A DNA stretch of 64,000 bases from Zhengitettix transpicula (taxonomy: Eukaryota; Arthropoda; Insecta; Orthoptera; Tetrigidae), in the NCBI GenBank assembly GCA_037074705.1, contig CM073590.1, positions 241,089,101 to 241,153,100 on the forward strand. Reading direction: 5' to 3'. The notes under the pieces are model-generated. The model was not told where the DNA came from and ran no database searches. It saw nothing but the letters and a program-made list of their open reading frames with translations. The position numbers were made by a program, and so were the translations under genes. Within the stretch, counting starts at the first letter, position 1, and each line of letters opens with the position of its first letter. Positions 51,290-63,469 of this stretch are shown here, one piece after another.

Positions 51290-54074
51290 ATGATGAATTG
51301 CATAAACGTTTGTTTCTGTAATTCGCAGGGCTTTACTCGGAAGAAAGCCCTAATCGAAAATCTATGTATCCAAAAAAACATTTCCGTTCTCTGTTTAGCG
51401 GAAACCTTCCTCCGTCCCAACATCCAAGCCAACATCCCAGGATACCGGTCCATCAGGCGGGACCGTGTCCCTGCGGCCCCGCGAGGTGGCGTGGTTATCC
51501 ACTATCAACAACACCTTCAAGCTACACAAATCTCTGTACCTCCTCAATTTCGGCACCTTGAACTCGCATTATGCAACATAGTTAACCTAAATTTCGCTGT
51601 ATTTTATTGTCCCCCACTACAACAAATCGACCCCAATCTCTTAGCTTATATCGCCTCCTTCCCTAATATGATTTTCACCGGAGACTTCAATGCCAGAAGC
51701 ACTGACTTCGGCGATACACATAACAACACTAATGGTACTGTACTGTCCAACTGCCTTTTGAACTTAAACCTCTGCAGGCTTCCTTTCTGCGACCCAACAT
51801 TTATGGGTTATTCTGGCACCTCTATGCCCGACCACATTCTCGTGTCTCCAAACCTCCTACAGTCCGCCACAAACCTGGAGATTCTAGACTCCATAGCATC
51901 CGATCATCTCCCAATGTTCGTCTCCATAAAGTCACTAAGGCCAATCCCCCTTCCCTCTAAGAAATCGATATTATTATATCACAAAGCCAATTGGAATAAG
52001 TTCACTGACTTAATCAATGACGAAATCACCCAAGTCCCCACCTTTCTCCCTTCGCCCGAAAGCATAGATACGGCTGCCGACCAAATTGCCAAAATCATAA
52101 ATTAAGCCTCCAAAGCAGCAATACCCTCCCGCCAATTTAGCTATGCTACCCCACCCCTCCCTACACACGTCCTCCAGCTCATAAAGCAAAAAAGGCGAAT
52201 TTACAGATTATTCCGCCGCACCAATTACAGGCCTCTCAAAACTCTTTGGAACAAGCTTAATGCCCAAGTTCGTAGAGAAATAGTTAAAGTCCAAGAAAAC
52301 CGGTGGAACTCTACGATATCCAAACTTGACTACAGAGATGGTAGCAAGTTTTGGAGTACCTTTAAAGGAATCACTGGGCAATTGAGCAAACGATCTGTCC
52401 AAGACAACAAATTCAACGATGCCGACTCGGCAGAAGTCTTTGCTACAGATCTGAAACAAACATTCTCCTTCCCTAACAACCCCAAATTTAACGACCCCTT
52501 TAAAGAAAAGATTTCCACTGAACTTCAGACCCTGATATCAAAACACAATGAATCCCCTTGCCCTCTTACCGAACCCATCAACCCTCAGGAAGTAGAGCAA
52601 GCTTCCCGTGTGGGGCGAAACTCTGCTCCTGGGGCCGATGGGATCTGCTGGAAAATTATGTGGCATTGCCCTATCTCTATTTTTGCCTGTCTGTCGATTA
52701 TCTTTAACGCTTGCCAAAATTTAGCTTATGTCCCCCCCCATCTGGAAAACCTCTAAAATCATAATGATCCCCAAAAAAGGGAAACCAACTGCCGAACCCT
52801 CTTAATATCGTCCAATCTCTCTTTCCTCGGTTATTGGCAAAATCTTTCAACGCATAATAACCAAACGGCTATCCAAATTTTGCACTCAAAACTCAGTCAT
52901 TCCCCCCCATCAGCACGGGTTTAGAAAAGCCCACTCAACCCAGGATGCAATATTCCAGCTACTATCGGTAACGTCCAAATCTTTAAATAAATTCCACATT
53001 TCTGCCACCTTATTCATAGACATCCAAAAAGCATACGATAATATATGGATAGAGGGTCTACTTTACAAAATGCTTAAGTTAGGTATCCACCCCAAGTTTG
53101 TAAAACTAACACGAGCCTTCATCCAAAACAAAACCGCCTTTGTTTCTATTAACAATGTCTCCTCTACTCCCTTTTCTATCGAAGCTGGCCTCCCTCAGGG
53201 GGCCATTTTCTCCCCAATCCTCTTCAACATCTACTGCCATGACATCCCAACCCCTTATCACAAAGACTCCTTATTCTTACAATATGCAGACGACACTGCA
53301 ACCACAATGTCCAATCAAGACTTCTTCTCCTGTTACCAGAAATTTAAATTCTATCTTCCTTTTCTAGAAGACTGGTTTTCTCGGTGGAGAATAACCCCCA
53401 ACCCTTCAAAAACCGAACTTGTTTACTTCACTCACCGCTATGACAGAAAAAACAAGTCCTATAACCGCCCCTCAATCTCATTCTGGGATTCCCTAGTTGC
53501 CCCCTCCAACGAAGCCACTTATCTACGCATCCCTCTAAATGACTCGCTAGGTTTACCCAACCTGGCGAAGTCATTCCGGAAGAGAATAGCCCTAAGATTA
53601 AATTTAATCAAATGCCTACGGACCAGATTTTCGTCCACATTACTCCACACATATAAAACATTTATCCGCCCAATCTTTGACTATGCCGCCATAGCATCTA
53701 TTTTTCTTTCCCCCAGAAAAAACAAAGACTGGAGCAGCCTAGAACGCCGGATTCTCCGGTTCTGCCAAGGTCTACCCTTCGATTGCCCATCTCAACAATT
53801 GGTAGCTCTTCTACCAAACTTCACCTTTATCGCCCAAAGACTGGCACTTCACCGAGCCAAATTCACAGCCCGAACAATTCATAACGAATCCTCTTCACTA
53901 CCAATCTTCAGTCAAGTTATCAAAACAGGAAGAAAACCCAAATTTAAATATCAGTATCCCCCACACGTTGTTTGCCGAAATTTACAGGAACTCAACCCCG
54001 ATATCAACCTACCAAATCTTCCACCCGAATTCAACCAATCGATCCCGGACCATCTTAGATATAATTTAAATTAA
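51290..54074 (+). pseudogene. LINE-B5 ORF2 (endonuclease and RT), near full length
   Basis: Starts MMNCINVCFCNSQGF, 27 bases after ORF1. The endonuclease frame (51290-52105) is complete: LAETFL, GDFNARSTDFGD, DHILVSPNLLQ, SDHLPMFV. Stops at 52103 and near 52804 and shifts near 52380 and 52735 break the linker and RT. RT has GADGICWKIMW, FIDIQKAYDNIW, GLPQGAIFSPILFNIYC, QYADDTATTM, WRITPNPSKTELVYF, and the complete C-terminus ending IPDHLRYNLN. It is the reference for the full family B length (about 930 codons). Its 3' UTR is cut at about 54172. Confidence 0.88.
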
Positions 54075-54171
54075 GCTACTCTCTCCCATAAGACTTAGCT
54101 GTAACAAAAACTACTTATCCAAACACAAACACGAAATCACATATATGTCTAATCCTTTTCTCACAGGTTTT

Positions 54172-54765
54172 TAATATGGACGAAACGCTTCGGCCAGAGA
54201 TTAAGAAAACTCTTTAATCTCCCACAAGAGGCGTGTAACGACTACCTCTACCGTTCCCGCAAGGCTGGAGCGTGCGGCATTCCTGTACTCAAAGATGACG
54301 CTGACATCTTGTGTATCGATGGGGCTTACAAACTGCTTTCGTCTACAGACCCTATCATCGTCGAGCTCGCCCGCTCCTCTCTGCGAGACACTGTGCCCAC
54401 TCGTCTCCATGAAGACACCGCTCAATTTATTTCAGGTGCCCAGGACGGGGACTTTGCTGGCAACACCAACTCCGTTCGCTACTCCTGGACTTAAGCCCGG
54501 AAGTCCTCATCCCGTCTTGGAGTACGCTGGGAGGTTGAAGGAGACTGCTTCGCTATCAATCACGCTGATGTCACCCTTCGCCAAAATTCTTCTAGGTGCT
54601 GATATTACGGAACATGTGGCTATTAGCGCCAAAGTTCGTCAAGGATGTTCTCTCAGTGGGCTCCTCTTCAACATTGACCCTCTTCTGCGTGCAATCCAAC
54701 TATCGAATGAAGGACACAACATTCTCGCTTACGCTGAAGACATCTGCCTTCTCGCCGAATAACAG
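54172..54765 (+). pseudogene. R2-like RT fragments in scrambled order
   Basis: The first part (54172-54560) reads LRKLFNLPQEACNDYLYRSR and KAGACGIPVLKDDADILCID, a region that follows the RT in R2-type proteins. The second part (about 54575-54762) reads SAKVRQGCSLSGLLFNIDPL then HNILAYAEDICLLAE, the RT catalytic region with YAED in place of YADD. In an intact element the second part would precede the first, so the locus is rearranged or two fragments are joined. Confidence 0.6.
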
Positions 54766-54777
54766 CGAACAACTCAT

Positions 54778-55740
54778 TTTGCCAAAAAAGTACATTCAGT
54801 TCCCCACTTTATTTTGCGTGACGAACAATGCGGCAAATATAGTTGGGGTGATAAAGGACTATCTATCATGGAAACATTTCCCGTGCTTCGAACACACTAT
54901 AAACTTGATAGCGCAACTAGCTATGAACTGCTAAAAGAAGAATTCCGGAATGAAACCGAAAAAATTAATTCAAGCTGTAGAGACGAGATGGAATTCAGCT
55001 TACTACAATGCTGCAACGCTTTTCTGTGCTTCAAGATACAATAAAAATGACATTGGCATTGTTACCATCAAAACAAATCCAACAACTTTCCACTGTCGAA
55101 TGGAAACAATGCAAGGACTTGTGCTTACTTTTGCAACCATTCGAGGAAATTAGTAAGCAAATGAGTGGCGAACAATACAACAGTACAGGAAGTGAAATAA
55201 TAGTTATTGTAATTGGTATCAACCGTGTCCTAGAAAAATTTAAAAAAACAATTTTCTAATGAGGACATTAAAACGGTTGTCATAAGACTTCAAAAGTCTC
55301 TAAATGACCGATTAAAAAACATTGCATATAGTAAAACTATAGGTATTGCAACACTAGGTTTAAGTTACTTCCTTTTTCAGACTCGCCAATTGCAGCCGAT
55401 GAGTTGAAAAAATATGCCTTAACATGCGTTGAGAAAGTAATATCAGATTCTCTAAGGAATGACGTACAATGCCAACAGTCAGTGGACCAAGCCACCTTGG
55501 AAACTGAAATAAGCGATGAGGTCGCTTTATTCTCCGTTTGGGACGAATTTGATTAACTAGTTAACAAAACCTCGCCAAAGGAGCAATGAAGTCTAAGGCA
55601 ATCTCCGAGAAAATCCATTAACGTGGTGGAAACAACATAAACACGTGTATCCCAATATTACAGAAGTGATGAAGAAAAAATTCAATGTTTTAGCATCTTC
55701 AGTTCCGTGTGAGCGGATTTTCTGTAAGACCAGTAACCTT
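54778..55740 (+). pseudogene. hAT-superfamily transposase relic
   Basis: Fragments in several frames follow the order of hAT transposases: TNNAANIVGVIKDYLSWKHF then CFEHTINLIAQLA (DDE region), KKLIQAVETRWNSAYY, an alpha-helical middle (LCLLLQPFEEISKQMSGEQY), and WWKQHKHVYPNITEVMKKKF then NVLASSVPCERIF, the C-terminal dimerisation motif. At least four shifts or stops are present. No terminal inverted repeats or 8-bp duplications were identified. A DNA transposon, otherwise rare in this window. Confidence 0.8.
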
Positions 55741-56299
55741 TTCGCATACATGGCGGCAGCACATCCCCATATCTGATAAATCAGGGACTCGTAATTCAAT
55801 TGTATACCCTTAAAATAAATATTATGCCTTTTGAAAGCCGCCCGGAAGCATTCCATGTTGCACGCTCATTAAAAATAGAGAAGTACTCGACGGTGGTACA
55901 TCATCTTCGTTCGCGGTTTCGTGAAGTCACCATTGAACCCATTATTGTTGGTCCTTTGGGATCCTGATAACGACCCCTTTGTAAGGAAACTTTGTTGCAG
56001 TAGGTATGCTGCCTTACTCAGGAAGATTGCAGTATCCAACGCAATCAGAATCTCAAGAGACATTTACGTGGAGATGCAATAGCTTCAACATGTTTATTAG
56101 AAGACAACTGCCCCGTATCAAACAGCGCGACAAGCGGAGAAAAAAGTGACAGTTCTCTCGGTAACCAAGGAGTAGACTCCCCTCCGAAGAGGAAGAGGAA
56201 AACGAAAAAAGGGAAAGCCCGAGCAGCCCCGCACACCCTCGACCCGAGCAAGAAGCGTAAAAACACGGAAGCGACAGAACCCCTTCCTATGACCCAGTA
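55741..56299. other. Unassigned stretch before an R2-like N-terminus
   Basis: No gene recognised. The last 150 bases are purine-rich with lysine codons (KRKRKTKKGK-like in one frame) and could be the upstream part of the R2-like ORF that starts near 56300. Confidence 0.35.
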
Positions 56300-57002
56300 A
56301 TGGATCAAACAGAAAATGAAACAGAAACCGACGCTGCAGGCGACGGTCAGGCCACCCGGGAGGGCGGTAAACTCGTCGTTAGATTCCCGACGCCCGGAAT
56401 CGCAAGATGTACTGAGCAAATCATTTAAGGCAACAACATGGAATAGAACTATACAGTCTTTAAAGAGACATCTTGCTCAGGACCACGTGATCGAAATATC
56501 AAAGTCAACATCTGCACGGCGTGCCACTTGACCCAGTGTGCACACGTGCACGGCCGAAATGACGACGGAGCACCTTTGCGAGCGGTGCCCAAAATCTTTT
56601 CTGACGAAGCGCAGGTTGCTAAATCATCTTGCGGCTCACGAAGCCAGAACTATGTTAGAAAGTAGGGAGATTGCTGACCCTCTACCGGCCCACCGACAGG
56701 CCCCAGTGCACCACAAGGCTCACGCCATCCCCGCCTGACAATGAAGACGAGGATGACGACGGCGAAGAGCCAAGCCCGGTCCAGTCACACCGGACAATAT
56801 TAAAGACGGATTTATCTGAAGTTGTAAGCTACGACAAATGGGTACTTTTTTCAGATGTCCTAGAATCGATAACAAAAGCCGCCCAAGAAGCTGTAAAACT
56901 TCCGCCATACGAGAGCACGCCAAGGAAAATCAGACAAGTCGACATCGCTGATTGCGAATTCATTCAAAAATTATACAAACGCAACAGACGGCGGGCTCAG
57001 CG
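56300..57002 (+). pseudogene. R2-like N-terminal region
   Basis: From ATG 56300 the frame begins MDQTENETETDAAGDGQ and reads LVVRFPTPGIARCTE. After shifts there are finger-like pieces SLKRHLAQDH and CERCPKSFLTKRRLLNHL then AAHEA (C2H2), an acidic linker, and DCEFIQKLYKRNRRRAQR, the IQ-x-LY-xx-NRRRA motif that precedes RT in R2-type elements. It ends at 57002 in a join to LINE-D3 ORF1. The sequence differs from the R2-like piece at 40.5 kb, so two families are represented. Confidence 0.65.
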
Positions 57003-58323
57003 AACCCCACCCTCAAAACGACGACGAAGGTGACTAAACGCCACAACGTCGTACTTGGCGACAGTGGGATTAGTTCCCTGTCGATACCATGTACGACAAA
57101 AACGACTGCTCCCCCGACAGCCCCCACCGACGACAAGACGCAGTCCCCGAGGGCGACTCTTGTTATTTCAAGAGTCCCCAAGGATACGGTATTACGGATA
57201 CGGGAGAACCCGTTAATCCTAAAAAAAATTAGTAACGGGATGAATATCAACATCCCACGACTTGGACGTCCGACAGTGGACCCCGCGGAAACTATTCTGC
57301 TCTCCTTTGAGAGCAAAGAAGAGCGGAAGGTTTTCGAGGACAAGGTCCGACCTTCGACATTTGGAGACGCGGCAACATACCGCCACCCCCACACCGAGAC
57401 AAACGACGTTGACGAAAAAGACGATATCCCTCAGCTGTGTCGGGTTCATTCCCCGCGGCATTGAAGCCGACGAGCTCCTCAAAGAGCTGCACAGCGAGGG
57501 GTACAAAATAACTGCGACTTCCAGAATAGTCACTAGCACGGGCACAACCCCGCTAGTCCGACTATTCACTGACTGCCCCCAGACCCTCGCCGACCTACTG
57601 ACGAACGGTCTCAGACTAGCCGGACAACGGTATAGGAGTGAGCCGTCCCAGACCAAAGAACGACACTCACCTTGCCACAGGTGCCAACAGTACGGGCACA
57701 ACGCTAGGACCTGCAGGGGCGCTGCAAAGTGTTTCCGCCGCGGGAACAACAGCGAGGCCCGTAACTGTTTGCACCCAAACAAGGTGGTGACAGACAAGTA
57801 CTGCGCGACATGCAACGGCACAACCCACTACACTGGGCAAAGTGTGTGCCCAAAATACCCAAAAGACGCCCTGACAATTAAAGAAATGGCAATAAAGCCT
57901 GTGGTAGTGGCCCCAACGACAAACGCCTGGAGCAAACCATTGACCTTTGCTCCAACGACGACGACTGACTCGACGCCTCCCGACGCGACGGAATCACTCC
58001 AGTCACAAATTGGGAGGATGATTGACGAAAAGCTCAACGCACTTAAGGCTGACATAATCGCCAAGCTTGAGTGCTACATCGCCTCGGTCTTGGCGAATAT
58101 TGTCGAGACTCAGCTCCAGGCGAAACTGACTGCGACACTGGAGCAAGCTGCGAGGTCGATCTTCGACCGAAACCTTGCTCTCAGCATTGCGAACGACCAT
58201 GTCTTTGTTGGAAGCGCTCCTAACAAGACAAAAACAAAAACAGTCACCCCCACCCCCACCCGACCCCAAAAGACAAAAAAGGTGACTGCGGACAAAGACA
58301 GGACCAAGAATGGCAGCGACTAA
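57003..58323 (+). pseudogene. LINE-D3 ORF1 (gag-like), 5'-truncated
   Basis: It enters at NPTLKTTTKVTKRHNVVLGD (residue ~14 of D1). A shift near 57420 moves to a frame open to 58323 with SCVGFIPRGIEADELLKELH, knuckles CHRCQQYGHNARTC, CFRRGNNSEARNC (second cysteine replaced by Arg) and CATCNGTTHYTGQSVC, and the C-terminal helix and lysine-rich tail ending NGSD. The 14-base stop-start overlap with ORF2 is preserved. Confidence 0.85.
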
Positions 58324-60016
58324 AACGTTGAAGGTGGCGCACATCAATGTCCTCACCCTGAGACAAAACTTTACCGAAATCGGACTCTTGGCGCAGGTTA
58401 ACTCCATCGACGTTCTTAGCCTGAACGAGACTCGACTGACGCCTATAAAAAGATCCAGCGCTTGTCAGGTTCTAAGACCATGCCGCGATACCCCCTCTAC
58501 TCCAACTCCCGCTTCCTACACACGGACGAGGACCACCTTCAAGCAGTCCACAGCCTTCCACAATCCCCCGATTTTCAGGACAATTTCTTGCACGATACCG
58601 TCCACTTCCTCGAAACCCATAATAACTTAATCAAACCTTTAGCCACAATTCCACCCATCCCGGAGAATAATGAAGAAATAACCCGCCCGATCACACCTGC
58701 AGACCTAATCCCCATCCTACCGAAATTAAAAAATTCAGCTCCTGGCCCGGACGGTATCAGCAATCTTGTCCTGAAACACGCCACGCCCCTCTTTCTGGAT
58801 ATCCTCTGCAGGCTCTATACAACGAGCTTGCAGTTAGGATATATTCCCGACTCCCTGAAACACGCTCACGTACTTCTCTTTGCAAAACTTGGTAAAGACC
58901 CCTCCAACCCCGATAGTTACCGCCCAATATCCCTAACCTCAACCATCAGCAAAATCCTGGAGAGGGTTATCGTACGGCGTTTGCACACATGGCTAGACGA
59001 ACACGCCCCCCTGGGCATGACGCAAGCAGGGTTCCGACCCGGCATCAACATTAACGACCAGATTCTACGCGTAATGACTGCCTTACAGGACGGACAACAA
59101 CGACGACGATCGTCGATTCTAGTGTGCCTGGACGTACAGAAGGCCTTTGACACCCTCTGGATAGATGGGTTAAAAAGGAAAATCCTACAGACCAACTTTC
59201 CCATCCATATAAGCCGTTGGCTCTGTAATTTCCTTACAGGGCGAACGGCCCAAGTCAAAAACCCAACCCTACATCCTAGAAGCCGGCGTCCCTCAAGGCG
59301 CCGCCATATCCCCACTCCTCCACCTTCTGTACGTACGGGACACGCCATTACAGACGACCGAGCCACGGCTAGGACTTGCACAATTTGCAGACGACACGGC
59401 TTATTGGGCTACACCAAGGACGAGCAGAGACGCTGCAGCCGTACTAAATAAGCAACTAGACGACTTACTGACATGGTGCAACAAATGGCGCATCAAACTT
59501 AACAGAGACAAGACACAAGTCCTAGCCGTGCGTAAACGACAAAACCCAGGCTGGAACGTCGTGGACCGGCACAAGGTCCGATTAGGTACAGACACACTGC
59601 CATTCCGACAAGAAATTAAATACCTCGGTATTACTTTGGACCGACGATTGACTCTCGACCCCCACTACCGGAACGTTGACAAAACTTCGAGAATGCGACT
59701 GTCGATGCTACGACTGCTAGGCGGCGGAGCGGGCTGCAGACATAAAACAATAGTGACGCTATACAAGACGCTTATACGACCTGTGATACTGTTTTGCCAC
59801 CCCCTCCTACTGACCGCCTCCCCAAAATCGACCAAAAAAATGAATGTAATAGAGGAAAGCCCTCAGGACAGCCTACAGAGTGGCTCCCAAGACAAGCACA
59901 GAGACGATATGCCACCTATCAGCCAAAGACATACAGCCACTACCAGACTGCCAAGAGACTTCATACAAGGTACGCCGAAAAAGCCTACCACAGACCTTTC
60001 TACAGATAGACCCTAA
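58310..60016 (+). pseudogene. LINE-D3 ORF2, endonuclease deleted, RT present
   Basis: ATG 58310 reads MAATKTLKVAHINVLTLRQN to about residue 50, then jumps (about 58460) into the pre-RT region, removing nearly all of the endonuclease and changing frame. RT is open at 58462-59260: NSAPGPDGISNLVLKHATP, SYRPISLTSTISKILER, TQAGFRPGININDQILR and CLDVQKAFDTLWIDG. It then shifts to AGVPQGAAISPLLH and QFADDTAYWA, WCNKWRIKLNRDKTQVLAV and YLGITLDRRLTLDPHY, ending in frame 59528-60016. Family D is Jockey-type. Not functional. Confidence 0.85.
59837..59902 (+). repeat. Direct repeat, copy 1 (70-bp type)
   Basis: AAAAAAATGAATGTAATAGA through GGCTCCCAAGACAA, within the LINE-D3 ORF2 end. It is repeated with about 93% identity at 60117-60182, next to the start of LINE-B6. 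Confidence 0.8.
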
Positions 60017-60116
60017 ACAGAGTTTTGGCCCCGACACAAACCCAACTTACCACTACACCATAAAAACCTTCAATAACATGAGACTAAACTAACAGACGAA
60101 AGACTAAATAACAGAC

Positions 60117-60182
60117 AAAAAAATGAATGTAATAGAGGAAAGCCCTCAGGACCGTCTACAGAGTGGCTCCCAAGACAAACAC
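60117..60182 (+). repeat. Direct repeat, copy 2 (70-bp type)
   Basis: Second copy of the 59837-59902 unit, lying exactly between the LINE-D3 3' UTR and the first bases of the LINE-B6 5' UTR. Confidence 0.8.
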
Positions 60183-60185
60183 GCA

Positions 60186-60496
60186 GCAGCTCTACCACCT
60201 TCCGGTTTGGACCACGTGCTCTACGCCAGTGCTGCTACGAACATCGTGCCTACGCCCGCCGCCGCTGCTTCCCGCCTGCGCCACGTGTTTCCGGTCCGGA
60301 CCACGTGTTCACGCCGTTGCTCGTAAGTGAAGCATACCTCCTTGTTTTTCCATAACCATTTTAATTCAAATGCTCCCTCAATATGATGGCAACCACCAAC
60401 CCTCCAAAAACCGCGTCAGCCATATCCTCCAAGGATATCAAAGCAGTAAATACAGCCCGCCCCGCCAAAAGGCAAGGGTCTCCAAAAGCGTAACCC
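60186..60496 (+). promoter_or_regulatory. LINE-B6 5' UTR with three CACGTG sites
   Basis: CACGTG at 60213, 60282 and 60302, with CTACGCC and TACGCCCGCCGCCGCTGC blocks matching the B1 leader. The full leader before the ORF1 ATG (60497) makes this the best candidate for the intact family B 5' end. Confidence 0.5.
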
Positions 60497-61564
60497 ATGG
60501 ATGCCGCCCTCTCAACATCCAATAAACGTGTGGCCTCACCAACGCCCGTTAACAACCCGAAACGAATTAGCGCTTCTCATACCGACGTATCTAATAAATT
60601 AATTACTCTCCAAATAGCCAATCTGCCGCCCTCCGAGTCACAGAAAAGTATAACGCTACTGTTTAGGCGTTTCTGTACTGTCCCGATTAAGGACATGTTT
60701 TTAAACCGTCAGGGGAACCTTTTTATTAAAAGCGTACATCCGGAAATTAAAAGCCACGTCATAAAAAGTTTTAAAAACGGCCTCCCGGGATTTAGCCCCC
60801 AGTTTGTCGACCGTTTTCCCCGACCCGAAAACTCCACCGTCGCGCCCACTCCCACTTTTTCGGTGGTTATAAAAGGCGTTGAGCTGGATATTACTCCGGA
60901 GGAAGTATCCGAAGAACTAAAGCTACAAAACATATCGCATTTTAAATTGTGGCGAATAAAATCCCGAGCTCTGGACAAGGACACCATGATGATCCGAGTC
61001 CTTAGTAAAAATAAGAGCGACGTAGATTCTATGTTAATAAACGGTGTCCAAATTTTCTTCAAGCGTCATAGAGTGGAACCGTCCATCCCTCCCCCACCAC
61101 AACCTGCCCAATGAGGAAAGTGTTTCGCCTTTACCCACCGGGCGGACGAATGCACCGCCAGCCCCAAATGTGTACGTTGCGCAGGTCCCCACTCCGTAGA
61201 TAAATGCGAACAGCCCCAAGTTAAGAAATGCGTCAACTGCGGAGGTGATCACACCTCGCTTGACCATCGCTGCCCTAAACGCCCCGCCGCCCCAGTCTCT
61301 GAAAAGATGACCGCTAAAATCAAATCCGTCGACTGCGTAGAAGATTTCTACAAACCGATAAAGTGCACTTCATGCATATGCCTGGTCACTAGCTACCTGA
61401 GATCAACCACCCTAGCCCTATTGAGTCTTCTCCCTAAAAACAGAGAGGAAGTAATCTCCACCATGAAAGTCATTGCTAAGGAGCAGTTTATGCGGACATT
61501 AGCAGTAAGTTTCTCGAAAAACAAAGCTCACATTACTATTTCTGAATCAAAAATGATAGTTTAA
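60497..61564 (+). pseudogene. LINE-B6 ORF1 (gag-like), complete except for one UGA
   Basis: ATG 60497 starts MDAALSTSNKRVASPTP. The frame runs 205 codons to a TGA (61112-61114) and then goes on in the same frame to 61564, so the TGA is the only interruption in 355 codons. It replaces the first cysteine of knuckle one (Q-stop-GKC). The rest is intact: CFAFTHRADEC, CVRCAGPHSVDKC, CVNCGGDHTSLDHRC, CLVTSYLRSTTLALL, ending ESKMIV. LINE-B2 shows the same TGA. ORF2 starts 33 bases downstream. Confidence 0.88.
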
Positions 61565-61597
61565 AGTTAACTAGCCCAGGTCGGACCCAATAACATA

Positions 61598-62994
61598 ATG
61601 GATAGGCTCAATATATGTTTCTGCAACTCGCAAGGCTTCACCCGGAAGAAAGCCTTAATTCAAAACCTATGCCACAATAAAAACATTTCAGTTCTCTGTC
61701 TAACAGAAACATTCCTCCGTCCCAATATCCAAGCCAACATCCCAGGATACCGCTCCATCAGGCGGGACCGTGTCCCTGCGGCCCCGCATGGTGGCGTGGT
61801 TATCCACTATCAACACCTTCAAGCTACACAGATCCCTGTACCGCCTCAATTCCAGCACCTTGAACTCGCTATATGCAATATAGGTCACCTAAATTTCGCA
61901 GTATTCCCCCTCTAGAAAAAATCGACCCTAATCTCATAGCCTATATTGCCTCCTTTCCCAATATGATCTTCACCGGAGACTTCAATGCCAGAAGCACCGA
62001 TTTCGGCGACACACAAAACAACGCCAATGGCATTATTCTGTCCAACTGCCTTCTTAACATAAACCTCTGCAGGCTTCCTTTCTGCGACCCCACATTTATT
62101 GGCTATTCCGGCACCTCTATGCCCGACCACATTCTCGTATCTCCAAACCTCCTACAGACCGCCACAAACCTGGAGATTCTAGACTCCATAGCTTCTGATC
62201 ATCTCCCAATTTTCGTCACCATCAAGTTACTAAGTCCAATCCCCCTTCCCTCTCAGAAATCGATATTATTATATCACAAAGCCGATTGGGATAAGTTCAC
62301 TGATATAATCAATAATGAAATCACCCATGTCTCCACGTCTCTCCCTTCGCCCGAAAGCATAGACACGGCTGCCGACCAAATTACAAAAATAATTAATAAA
62401 GCCTCCAAATCAACAATACCCTCCCGCCAACTTAGCTATACTACCACACCCCTCCCTACACACGTCCTCCAGCTCATAAAGCAAAAAAGGCGTATTTATA
62501 GATTATTCCGCCGCACCAATTTCAGACCCCTCAAAACTCTCTGGAACAAGTTGAATGCCCAAGTTCGTAGAGAGATAGTTAAAGTCCAAGAAAACAGGTG
62601 GAACTCTACGATCTCCAAACTTGACTACAGAGATGGTAGCAAGTTTTGGAGTACTTTCAAAAGAGTTACTGGGCAATTCAGTCAACGGTCCTATTTAAAC
62701 AACAAATTCAATGATGCCGACTCGGCAGAAGTCTTTGCCACTGACCTCCAATCCCAAATTTTACGATATATTCAGAATCAAAGTCTCAACAGAACTCCCG
62801 GCATTGTTATCGCATCACAGCGAAACTCAATGCCCCCTAACCGAACCCATCAGCCCCGAAGAAGTTAAACAAGCCTCCCTGGTAGGACGGAACTCTGCTC
62901 CGGGGGCTGATGGGATCAATCGGAAAATAATGTGGCAATGCCCTCCCTCAGTTCTTGCTTGTCTATCCATTATCTTTAACGCCTGTCAAAGCCC
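61598..62994 (+). pseudogene. LINE-B6 ORF2, 3'-truncated
   Basis: Starts MDRLNICFCNSQGFTRK. A few bases lost near 61905 (the YCP codons) shift the frame; 61873-62868 continues the endonuclease (GDFNARSTDFGD, SDHLPIFV) and linker. Another shift near 62750 leads to RT start NSAPGADGINRKIMW, ending at IIFNACQS near 62994, where an LTR-like segment begins. The catalytic part of RT is missing. Confidence 0.85.
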
Positions 62995-63383
62995 GAGAAG
63001 TCAAGAGAAATCACGGGTACAGGTCCCTTTTTTTTTGTTGCATCGTTTGAGGGGGCGGAGTATGATAAATACCCGGGTGGCAGAAAAACAGACGCTGGGA
63101 GAGACGCAGGCAGACGAGCAGACGCGGACAGACGCAGGCAGAGCGGGCGAGAGGAAGAACAAAAGTTGAGGAGGCCGAAGAAGATGCGACGAGACCAAGT
63201 ACAGTAATCATCACAATTTATGTAAAGTGCATCAAAAAGTAGACTCCATTACACAGTGCAGAATTAGACTCTGTCTTTGAATAACTACCGTACCCCCCAC
63301 AATACCCTCGTGAGAAGAACTTTTTTATTCAAGCCGGAGCTGATGTTAATTTTTGCAGACCAATATATCTGCTGGCGCCCAAC
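62995..63383 (+). mobile_element. LTR-like segment with PBS
   Basis: TGGCGCCCAAC at 63373-63383 is a primer-binding-site string of the type used by many LTR retroelements. It is preceded by about 380 bases containing a TATA-like TGATAAATA (63063) and a region rich in CAGACGCAGG units. I could not fix the LTR ends and no coding sequence follows (AT-rich to 63540), so a 5' LTR remnant is the best guess. Confidence 0.4.
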
Positions 63384-63469
63384 AATATTTTTTAAATGTA
63401 ATTTTGTATTTTTCTTGTACCAAAGTTTAATTTTTTACATATTAAGTCATAAAGTACAGTAAGCATTAC

